A stretch of 6,164 bases of DNA from an uncultured Christensenellaceae bacterium (lineage in GTDB: Bacteria; Bacillota; Clostridia; Christensenellales; Christensenellaceae). Shown in pieces: positions 1 to 5,022 of the stretch (position 1 is the first letter of the stretch; the number at the start of each line of letters is the position of its first letter). Position numbers and translations under genes: made by a program. The notes below the pieces were generated by a model. It saw nothing but the letters and a program-made list of their open reading frames with translations. It was not told the origin of the DNA and made no database searches. The DNA lies in the NCBI GenBank assembly GCA_934555865.1, contig CAKTFI010000064.1, forward strand, positions 1-6,164. The letters are read 5' to 3'.

Positions 1-1160
1 ATCTCCGCCATGGTCGCTTTTATGTCTTCGATGATCATAGAGTCCACTTTGGAGAGAGGGAGTCTTATCATGGAGATATTTTCGAGATTTATAAGTATTT
101 CAGCTCCATTTTCATCTTCAAAGGTCATCGTATTTTCCATAAAGAGTTCCCCTGTCTCGTAAATAGATCGAATCGAAGGAATAAAACTGTCATTATCGCC
201 GCGAAAAATACAATGCTCCATCGTCCTTCCGCTGCGAAACATGACTGTCATGCTGTATAGCTGACTTGCAAAAACCTCCGGATCGAGTTTTTGTTGCGCA
301 ACAAGTTCATCGATAGCGCTTACCAGCGATTCTGAAAGATCATATGCGGCCGGTGTATCATTTGAATTCTTGTAGTCCATATAGTCGTCGAATGCTTCGT
401 AAATAACAGCAGGGATCTCTCCGCAGCTCACAGTATAGTCCCAGTCCATATCGACAGGTTGGTCACAGGCATCATCCAACAAGACGAGTTCTTCAATATT
501 TCCGAAGTTTATGAGCAATAGGGAATTGTCCATGCATGGAACGGCAAGATAGTCCCTCCTGTCAGTGCAAGAAAGCAGATTTCTTGTATACATTGTAATT
601 GGGAACCACAAAAATTTTGGCTGCCCTTTGACAAGAAGTCCTAAGTGTCCCCCAAAACCACTGGGCGAAGGCGCCGTTGCCGAATCGCTTTTGACAAAAT
701 CATCTACACAGGAAACCTGCGTTGGAAAATAGCGATCGCCAAGTATGTCGCTTACACCAACGGCAAGACAAAAAGCAATGTCTCTGAGATCTGCCAGTGG
801 GATGCTCTCGCCGGCTTCCACTTTTTTGAGTGTTTCTACGGAGATGCCACTCATTTGACTTAAACGCCCCAAATCGATATCAAAAGCTTTGCGCAGTTGT
901 TTTTGATTGGCGTATGGGTGGGCAATCCCTCCCATGAACTCATTTGGCGTGAGCTCGAGAAGGGCGAGCAGTTTTAGAAGATGCTTTTCAAAATTTGTTT
1001 TGTTTGTCACTTCTCCTTTGAGAAGTTTGTCCAAAGTGGGACGAGAGATGCCTGCTTTGGCACAGATCTTACTCTTGGTGCAATTGCGCGCTTCAATCAG
1101 TTGTTCGAGCTTACGACCGACTACGCTTCTGTATGCGAATAAATCATAGATGGTATACAT
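1..1160 (-). CDS. Transcriptional regulator with two XRE-type HTH domains (partial, 3' end off window)
   Basis: Seen: an uninterrupted minus-strand frame from an ATG at 1160-1158 to the left edge, 386 codons with no stop. The start is fixed by an AAGGAGG ribosome binding site at 1175-1169, 8 nt upstream. Residues about 14-66 read as a Cro/C1 (XRE) helix-turn-helix (SKICAKAGISRPTLDKLLKG). Residues about 85-142 form a second one (GRLSQMSGISVETLKKVEAG). A low-complexity linker follows near residues 155-170, then about 215 residues I cannot assign. The last visible part is beta-rich (FEDENGAEILINLENISMIR, about 347-366). Family knowledge: XRE domains bind DNA as repressors or activators, often in phages and mobile elements. 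Inference: a cytoplasmic, probably autoregulated regulator, since an inverted repeat overlaps its promoter. Base composition is clearly AT-richer than ftsH, suggesting transfer. It could be an element-borne regulator; its targets are unknown. Confidence 0.85.
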   Translation of the reverse strand, partial: MYTIYDLFAYRSVVGRKLEQLIEARNCTKSKICAKAGISRPTLDKLLKGEVTNKTNFEKHLLKLLALLELTPNEFMGGIAHPYANQKQLRKAFDIDLGRLSQMSGISVETLKKVEAGESIPLADLRDIAFCLAVGVSDILGDRYFPTQVSCVDDFVKSDSATAPSPSGFGGHLGLLVKGQPKFLWFPITMYTRNLLSCTDRRDYLAVPCMDNSLLLINFGNIEELVLLDDACDQPVDMDWDYTVSCGEIPAVIYEAFDDYMDYKNSNDTPAAYDLSESLVSAIDELVAQQKLDPEVFASQLYSMTVMFRSGRTMEHCIFRGDNDSFIPSIRSIYETGELFMENTMTFEDENGAEILINLENISMIRLPLSKVDSMIIEDIKATMAE

Positions 1161-1182
1161 ACGCTGCGCCTCCTTGCTATAT

Positions 1183-1211
1183 AGTGTATAACAGAAAAGA
1201 AGATTTGTAAA
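1183..1211 (-). promoter_or_regulatory. Sigma-A promoter of the double-HTH regulator
   Basis: On the minus strand a -35 element TTTACA (1211-1206, five of six to TTGACA) is followed after 17 nt by TACACT (1188-1183). An alternative is TATACA (1190-1185) with a preceding TG and a 15-nt spacer. Transcription would begin near 1176, giving a very short leader that carries the ribosome binding site at 1175-1169. The -35 lies inside the right-hand half of the 1203-1235 inverted repeat. Confidence 0.5.
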
Positions 1212-1235
1212 TAATTAATTTATATATTTACAAAT
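1203..1235. promoter_or_regulatory. Perfect 11-bp inverted repeat, likely operator
   Basis: Arms ATTTGTAAATA (1203-1213) and TATTTACAAAT (1225-1235) are exact reverse complements separated by 11 nt. Their centres are 22 bp apart, about two helical turns. Each arm is itself nearly palindromic (TTTGTAAA). One arm contains the -35 element of the double-HTH regulator and the other lies just upstream. The natural reading is a two-site operator for autorepression, perhaps by the regulator itself. The AT-rich arms could also form a weak RNA hairpin, but they lie upstream of the proposed transcription start. Confidence 0.5.
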
Positions 1236-1359
1236 AATTTTTTACTAAACGAAAAAGCGATACTCTTGGGGAAGAAAGGAAATAACCGGAATGCCCAATA
1301 GAGAATTTGTTTTTTCATAAATCCAGGGTTTTGCTTGCAGCGCTTCTGCGCCTGGCATA

Positions 1360-1466
1360 AGGGGTTTGTGCGCCGAATGGTAGGTAGCATTTGACAGCTG
1401 TATTGGCTCCGGTACTATCGGACTTGGGCTTAGTTGCCTACGAAGTTCTTGCCTAGAGCACCCCCT
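1360..1466 (+). ncRNA. Candidate structured RNA, unassigned class
   Basis: Two nested helices can be drawn. The outer one pairs A1360-GGGG (1361-1364) and GUGC (1368-1371) with GCAC (1458-1461) and CCCC-U (1462-1466), leaving a UUU bulge. The inner one pairs GUAGGUAGC (1380-1388) with GUUGCCUAC (1433-1441), nine contiguous pairs including one U-G and one G-U. Inside, UCCG (1408-1411) and CGGA (1419-1422) close a 7-nt loop. The G-U pairs would become A-C mismatches on the other strand, so the plus strand is the RNA. The long imperfect hairpin with a central bubble recalls 6S RNA, but I do not recognise conserved 6S sequence and see no good promoter upstream. It could also be a cis-acting leader. 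Function is not assigned. Confidence 0.35.
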
Positions 1467-1474
1467 CTTCTCTA

Positions 1475-1502
1475 TTGAAAACGAAACTACCTATGCTATA
1501 AT
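1475..1502 (+). promoter_or_regulatory. Near-consensus sigma-A promoter
   Basis: TTGAAA (1475-1480) is followed after 16 nt by a perfect TATAAT (1497-1502). Transcription would start near 1509 and run into the hairpin-rich leader and the broken membrane-protein gene. The promoter starts just after the 1360-1466 fold ends. It is the best promoter match I find in the window. Confidence 0.6.
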
Positions 1503-1508
1503 GAATTT

Positions 1509-1671
1509 GACGATATAGCACGATCTGGCATAGCTGAGATCAGCTGCGCGGGACGAAGAAAACCGCGCCGCGGGGAAGCATGGAAGCAAAACACCCCGGG
1601 GAAAACGGATGCAGTGTGGGGTAGATTGCCTTTCGGTTAGCATATGCTAATCGCAAAAAACAGGAACACCC
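1509..1671 (+). promoter_or_regulatory. Hairpin-rich 5' leader of the membrane-protein gene
   Basis: From the predicted start near 1509 to the first plausible start codon are about 160 bases with several simple hairpins. They are AGCTG-AGAT-CAGCT (1532-1545), GCGCGG (1546-1551) with CCGCGC (1563-1568) around an A-rich loop, CGGGG (1571-1575) with CCCCG (1594-1598), and GGTTAGC-ATAT-GCTAATC (1635-1652). The first helix competes with GATCT (1522-1526)/AGATC (1537-1541). Loops and joints are purine-rich. This resembles a structured regulatory leader, but it does not match any riboswitch consensus I know (TPP, SAM-I, cobalamin, c-di-GMP-I, lysine, guanidine-I, ZTP and others considered). Confidence 0.3.
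1635..1652. promoter_or_regulatory. Palindrome, possible MarR/SlyA-type operator
   Basis: TTAGCATATGCTAA (1637-1650) is a perfect 14-bp palindrome. With flanks it becomes an 18-bp dyad with one mismatched pair (G/T at 1636/1651). The half-site TTAGC/GCTAA matches the known SlyA consensus TTAGCAAGCTAA with two extra central bases, so a MarR-family protein is a reasonable candidate. In RNA the same bases form a 7-bp hairpin with an AUAU loop. No MarR gene is in the window. Confidence 0.35.
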
Positions 1672-2390
1672 GTGCAAAAGGAGGATGGATGGACGACTTT
1701 TTTCGGTGCTATCGGTGCGATTGTTGGCCTGGCATATTGGGTGCATTGCTGATGCTGGCGGGGGATCTGTGCCTGAGTGTCATCCCGGCCAACCCGGGGG
1801 ACAGCGGCTTGTTTGCGCGGGAGGCGTACCTGAACGGCTCCTATCCGGCCTGGCGGCTGTCGCTGCTGCTGTGCACAGGGCTTGTGGGCATGGTGCTCGG
1901 CTGCTTTACGGTGCGGGCTTCCTATACGCAGGTCGGGCCGCAGTATAAAGCGCTGCGGCGGATGATTCTGCTGGGCGGCGGCGTCTATTTGACCTCTGCC
2001 GGTGTGCTGCACTTTGGGATCGGCAGCCTGGCCCTGTGGACGAGCACACTCGGGCCGATCCTTGGGTGAACTGATAGAGAGCCACTATGCCGCCCTGCTG
2101 CAGGCGCGTGGATCCCCTATGCGGGCATGTTCCTGCTTGCGCTGAGCACCGCCGCTGTCGTGCTCGGCGGGAAGACCGTGTTGCTGCGGTGGATGTTCGT
2201 ATTCCACTTGCTGGTCTGGCAGGTCGTTTTCGTGTCGATCCCGGATGTTCGGCAGCTGTGCGGCGCGGTGGCCTCGATCTGGGATTTTGTCTTGAGCCAG
2301 GCCTCCGGCAACGCGGCGCTGATGATCTGGATGGCGGCCAATGCGGTTTTGGCTGGGCAGCTCCGGGCGCGCGGAACTGCCCGGCAATAA
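1672..2390 (+). pseudogene. Polytopic membrane protein, disrupted by frameshifts
   Basis: One membrane protein is spread over two frames with three apparent shifts. The start is probably GTG 1672 (weak AGGA at 1662-1665), giving a hydrophobic N-terminus (WTTFFGAIGAIVGLA) in the first frame to about 1732. One base seems missing there, and the frame changes for GILGALLMLAGDLCL. That frame stops at TGA 2067-2069, where a surplus G in GGG (2064-2066) seems responsible. The bridging segment ELIESHYAALLQA lies in the first frame at 2068-2106. The second frame resumes at about 2109 (WIPYAGMFLLALS) and ends at TAA 2388-2390. A shorter start, ATG 1689 behind AAAAGGAGG (1676-1684), gives a cysteine-rich, unlikely N-terminus. 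About six membrane helices, near 235 residues if repaired. Layout recalls small uncharacterised membrane families such as DUF6796, from memory only. It could be real decay or base-call error. Confidence 0.6.
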
Positions 2391-2641
2391 GAACTGAAAT
2401 CCCGCGGGCGGCCGCGCAGCGAGATAGAGAAAATACGGCTTTGGAATTTAGAACAGATGTAGGAAAAGTGAGGTGCCCTGCGTCACCTCCAACCAGTCCA
2501 AGCTGTAGAAAATTAGGTACCGATCCACAGTGCTTTAAATTGCAATGAAGTATTCAATAAAACTCAAAAACGCAAGGGATTGGGAGAAAGGGGAGCAATC
2601 CATTATTCTCAAAAGAGGATCATTGGATTATACGAAAAAAT
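2391..2641. other. Intergenic gap before the methyltransferase
   Basis: About 250 bases with no convincing gene. The left part is GC-rich. A 6-bp hairpin GAGGTG (2470-2475)/CACCTC (2484-2489) with an 8-nt loop has no T-run behind it, so it is not a standard terminator. The right part, from about 2490, is AT-richer and probably carries the methyltransferase promoter, but no -35/-10 pair stands out. AGAGGA at 2614-2619 looks like a ribosome binding site, but is 22 nt from the ATG at 2642. Confidence 0.4.
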
Positions 2642-3247
2642 ATGTTTTGGGACAGGGTCGCCTGGGTTTATGACATTTTTGCCAACGGGATCAACAAGAA
2701 GGCAAACCGCAAATTGTGCGCCGTGGTGGAGGGGCTGATCGGCCCCGCGGACGAGGTGCTGGAATGCGCCTGCGGCACCGGGCTATTGAGCGGCGTGATC
2801 GCCGGGAAGTGCAGGCGGCTCGTCGCGACGGATTTTTCCCGAAATATGCTGAAGCGCGCCGAAAAGAAGTGCCGCCAATACGGCAATGTGACCTTCGAGG
2901 AGGGCGACATTTTGCAGCTCCGCTATCCGGACGCGCGCTTTGATGTGGTCGTCGCGGCGAATGTGCTGCATCTATTGGAGGATCCCTACCGCGCGCTTTC
3001 CGAGCTGGACAGGGTCTGCAAGCCGGGTGGGCGGATCGTGGTCCCGACCTATCTGAACCGGACGGAGGCGGGCGGGACGAATCGCGTGTCCGGCGCTATC
3101 GGCAAGGCCGGGGCGGATTTCAAGCGGGAATTCACGATGGATTCCTACCGGGAATTCTTTACGCAGGCCGGGTATGCGGGGGCGCGCTATACCTTGTGCC
3201 TGGGCAGGATCCCCTGTGCGGTGGCGGTTCTCCCCAAGAAGGTGTAA
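2642..3247 (+). CDS. Class I SAM-dependent methyltransferase
   Basis: A 201-residue protein with the order of a Rossmann-type (UbiE/Methyltransf_11-like) methyltransferase. The SAM-binding glycine motif is VLECACGTGLLSG (about residues 39-51). The acidic end of strand beta-2 is in VATDFSRNMLKRAE (about 61-74). Then come an acidic GDI segment near 88, FDVVVAANVLHLLEDP (about 99-114) and the post-motif helix and strand SELDRVCKPGGRIVVPTY (about 119-136). The C-terminus (RIPCAVAVLPK) looks complete, so I expect a soluble active enzyme; the substrate cannot be told. The start is uncertain. ATG 2642 lacks a close ribosome binding site, and the frame stays open back to a stop at 2558-2560 with no ATG, GTG or TTG between. 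The tail meets the Crp/Fnr remnant on the opposite strand. Neighbours give no pathway clue. Confidence 0.85.
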   Translation: MFWDRVAWVYDIFANGINKKANRKLCAVVEGLIGPADEVLECACGTGLLSGVIAGKCRRLVATDFSRNMLKRAEKKCRQYGNVTFEEGDILQLRYPDARFDVVVAANVLHLLEDPYRALSELDRVCKPGGRIVVPTYLNRTEAGGTNRVSGAIGKAGADFKREFTMDSYREFFTQAGYAGARYTLCLGRIPCAVAVLPKKV

Positions 3248-3499
3248 TGCGGCGAATCTGCCCCGCCCGCTGCATCTGGGAAAGCACCGCGGACAGCGCG
3301 CTGTGCTCTAACCCGAGGCAGTCGGCCATTTCCTGCCGGTTGAGCGAGATGCGAAATTCGCTGCTCCCGGCAAGGAGGGCCTGCGAGGAGAGATAGGATA
3401 TCTCCTTTTGCCGCGTGGTCTTGCCGGACAGGGCTGCAGCAGGGATAGGTTTTCCTGTACAAGGATGCGGATCACGGCGGGATACCCGAAAACAGGGGC
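3246..3499 (-). pseudogene. Crp/Fnr-family regulator remnant (C-terminal HTH region)
   Basis: On the minus strand, residues encoded about 3431-3246 read LSGKTTRQKEISYLSSQALL, then SLNRQEMADCLGLEHSALSA, then VLSQMQRAGQIRRI. This is the end of the dimerisation helix plus the winged helix-turn-helix of Crp/Fnr proteins. Just upstream, about 3499-3434, another frame reads FGYPAVIRILVQENLSLLQ, fitting the preceding long helix, so a frameshift separates the two near 3433. The N-terminal cyclic-nucleotide-like sensor domain (about 120-150 residues) is absent. The usual last ten or so residues after the HTH are replaced by sequence antisense to the methyltransferase end. No start codon or ribosome binding site fits. 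I judge it non-functional. It lies divergent to the cupin remnant, and from memory Crp/Fnr and small cupin genes are sometimes neighbours. Confidence 0.65.
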
Positions 3500-3516
3500 A
3501 TAAGGAGAATTGAACT

Positions 3517-3729
3517 ATGCAGCCTTTGAACAAGAATATGGAACGGGAAACGCCGCTGCACATTGCGGAGGAGGTGGCGTATCAACCGGGACAGATCGTG
3601 AGCAAAATGCTGCCGCAGAACGACCATCACAGTCTGACGCTGTTCGCCATGCCGGCCAGAAAGCCGCACGCCGTCTTCGCCGAAGAGGCGATGAAGATGC
3701 TGCTCATCGTGGTGTTCCCCGAGGAATGA
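3517..3729 (+). pseudogene. Small cupin protein with the barrel core deleted
   Basis: The frame encodes 70 residues, starting at ATG 3517 with AAGGAG at 3502-3507, 9 nt upstream. Residues 1-44 (EEVAYQPGQIVSKMLPQNDH, then HSLTLFA) match the N-terminal segment of small single-domain cupins. Residues 45-70 (MPARKPHAVFAEEAMKMLLI, then VVFPEE) match the C-terminal strand, which ends such proteins. About 40-50 residues usual between them are missing, including cupin motif 1 (G-x5-HxH-x3,4-E-x6-G) and most of motif 2. The family is usually about 110 residues long. The loss keeps the reading frame. Without the metal-binding histidines and most barrel strands I expect no cupin activity, although a stable peptide could be made from the intact ribosome binding site. 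A functional mini-protein is possible but less likely. Confidence 0.6.
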
Positions 3730-3763
3730 CCTTGGCACAAGGCAGGAGGAAGAGGAAGGGAAA

Positions 3764-4390
3764 ATGGGAGAGGGAAATGCAGATCTTCGCTTTTTGGAAG
3801 CCTATCGCCGCGTAGAGATCTTTCTGCGCGCTGTGTATGGCGGAAAGGGCGGAGAAGGTGTGGAGCGGTATCTGGAACAGCTGCGGACGAGCGATATGCC
3901 AACGGCGCGGGGAAGTGCGTATGAGAGCCTAAGGCATTGGCGACACCTGCGCAATGAATTTGTGCATGAACGGTCGGGGATTTGCACGGAAGAAGATGTT
4001 GCGGCGATGGATGAATTCTATGCCCAGCTGCTTTGCGCGGAGGATCCTCTGACGGGAGCGGCAGGGCTTACCCTTCAAATGGCGCAGCGTGCTGCAAAAA
4101 ATCCGCCGCCTGTCATGCGGCAGCCCACGCCGTCGGCAGCGGTAACGGGCGCACCGCCGCATGGTGAAGAGGCGTACCAAACGACGCCATCTGCGGCAGC
4201 GCCTCTACAGACGGACGGCATACCGCCGTATGAAACGGGCGCGCAGTCAAGGTCACCTCACTCCATGGCGCGCCGGGAAAAGCGGCAAGGTACCTGGCAA
4301 TATGCGGCCTGGGTGCTGGTTTTCCGCCTCCTTGCGGCGCTGGGCGGCGCGCTATTGCTGTACGCCGTCGGGTATTTTCTCACGCGCTGA
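3764..4390 (+). CDS. HEPN-like domain protein with C-terminal membrane helix
   Basis: A 208-residue protein. ATG 3764 is preceded by GGAAGGG (about 3754-3760), 34 bases after the cupin stop, so the two may share a transcript. Residues about 8-95 are helical and contain RHLRNEFVHERSG (61-72). R63-x4-H68 fits the HEPN signature RNxxxH, whose Arg and His are catalytic in HEPN ribonucleases; other HEPN proteins are only binding modules. Residues about 112-175 are rich in Pro, Ala, Ser and Thr, a likely disordered linker. Residues about 180-204 (AAWVLVFRLLAALGGALLLY and on) form one membrane helix ending near the C-terminus, so it is probably tail-anchored with the HEPN-like part in the cytoplasm. 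Known HEPN toxins usually pair with an MNT antitoxin; none is present. It also resembles uncharacterised Clostridia proteins with this layout. Function unknown. A terminator follows. Confidence 0.75.
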   Translation: MGEGNADLRFLEAYRRVEIFLRAVYGGKGGEGVERYLEQLRTSDMPTARGSAYESLRHWRHLRNEFVHERSGICTEEDVAAMDEFYAQLLCAEDPLTGAAGLTLQMAQRAAKNPPPVMRQPTPSAAVTGAPPHGEEAYQTTPSAAAPLQTDGIPPYETGAQSRSPHSMARREKRQGTWQYAAWVLVFRLLAALGGALLLYAVGYFLTR

Positions 4391-4418
4391 CCCCACATCG
4401 TTTCGATTTTCCCCACAA

Positions 4419-4444
4419 AAAAAGCAGGCAGATGCCTGCTTTTT
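4419..4444. terminator. Bidirectional rho-independent terminator
   Basis: AAAAAGCAGGC (4419-4429), loop AGAT, GCCTGCTTTTT (4434-4444): an 11-bp perfect stem whose ends supply a T-run on each strand. It lies between the converging HEPN-like gene (stop 4388-4390) and the DUF308 gene (stop 4474-4476) and can end both transcripts. Confidence 0.85.
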
Positions 4445-4473
4445 GCTTTCCATGAATTTGCCGGAAACCGGGC

Positions 4474-5022
4474 TTATTCGCCGTAGGAGCTGCGCAGAAA
4501 CTCGATGCCCCAGGCGACGCTGCTGCCGCCGAGGCAGAGCAGGTATCCGCCGATGAGGATGCCCGCCGCCTTGAGCGAAAAGCCGGGCGAGAAGAACATC
4601 CCGATGCCCATCGCGATGCCTAGGCAGTCCAGCAAGAGCGTGAGCACATAGGTGACGCGCCCCGCATACAGCCGCACGAGGAACAGCCGCGAGAGCTGCG
4701 AAATGCAGTGCGCGAGGAACCAGATGGGGAAGAGCAGCGCCAGGATCCACTTGCCGGCGTCGGGATATACGAGCAGCATCACGCCGGACATGACGCTCAG
4801 GATGCCGGACAGCAGCGAAAGCGTCGGTGCAAAGCCGGTGTGCGTCTCCAGCCGGATGCAGAACAGGATGTCAACCACACCGGTGATGAGCGCGGCGGCT
4901 CCATAGAGGAACATCGCGCCCCGCAGCATGGAGTCCGGATAGAGCAGAGTAAAAGTGCCAAGCAGCAGGAGCGCCAGTCCGGAAAGCAGGCAGCTCCATC
5001 CGATCGTTGTGCGTCGTTTCAT
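4474..5022 (-). CDS. DUF308/HdeD-type membrane protein
   Basis: A 182-residue integral membrane protein with about six helices (roughly 9-28, 34-55, 67-86, 92-112, 124-143, 150-168). An internal repeat is visible: a helix ending in a YPD or SPG turn, followed by a second helix, occurs three times (LLYPDS near 27-31, LVYPDA near 84-89, FFSPGF near 143-148). This threefold layout is typical of the DUF308/HdeD family, whose E. coli member is linked to acid resistance; the molecular role is unknown. The ATG (5022-5020) overlaps the ftsH stop (TGA, 5021-5019) as ATGA, and GGCGG-type purines within the ftsH end may serve ribosome binding, so translation is probably coupled. It shares the ftsH transcript, ended by the terminator at 4419-4444. 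A stress-related membrane role is plausible. The family call is solid; the function is inferred. Confidence 0.85.
   Translation of the reverse strand: MKRRTTIGWSCLLSGLALLLLGTFTLLYPDSMLRGAMFLYGAAALITGVVDILFCIRLETHTGFAPTLSLLSGILSVMSGVMLLVYPDAGKWILALLFPIWFLAHCISQLSRLFLVRLYAGRVTYVLTLLLDCLGIAMGIGMFFSPGFSLKAAGILIGGYLLCLGGSSVAWGIEFLRSSYGE

Larger units (their letters stand above)
1236..1671. other. About 435-base intergenic block without a convincing gene
   Basis: I see no coding frame with a ribosome binding site and protein-like composition here on either strand. The stretch holds a structured RNA candidate (1360-1466), a plus-strand promoter (1475-1502), a hairpin-rich leader (about 1509-1671) and a palindrome (1635-1652). 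The first 85 bases (1236-1320) are A/T- and purine-rich and show nothing further. A small hairpin GCGC-TTCT-GCGC lies at 1340-1351. Confidence 0.5.

Noticed and set aside
645..1149. Two plus-strand ORFs (72 and 80 codons)
   Set aside because: They lie antisense to the well-supported double-HTH regulator, have no ribosome binding site and no recognisable protein sequence.
1220..1318. 32-codon minus-strand ORF starting MKKQILYW
   Set aside because: No ribosome binding site or promoter; it runs through the AT-rich operator repeat. Probably chance.
1368..1400. GTGCGCC at 1368-1374 resembling a group II intron 5' end
   Set aside because: No domain V sequence, no reverse transcriptase, and nothing else intron-like downstream.
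1685..1948. Plus-strand ORF from ATG 1685
   Set aside because: The ATG abuts AGGAGG with no spacing, and after a few codons the frame is a Gly/Ala/Arg-rich shadow of the membrane protein.
1540..2012. Minus-strand ORFs antisense to the membrane-protein gene
   Set aside because: Composition is that of an antisense shadow (Arg/Pro/His/Gln-rich) and no start signal is present; the plus strand encodes clear membrane helices.
2470..2489. Hairpin GAGGTG/CACCTC as a terminator
   Set aside because: Short stem, large loop and no following T-run.
2087..2548. 153-codon plus-strand ORF
   Set aside because: It overlaps the membrane-protein end in another frame and continues into low-information intergenic sequence; no ribosome binding site.
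4161..4556. 131-codon plus-strand ORF, Arg-rich
   Set aside because: It overlaps the HEPN-like gene in another frame and crosses the terminator; an out-of-frame shadow.
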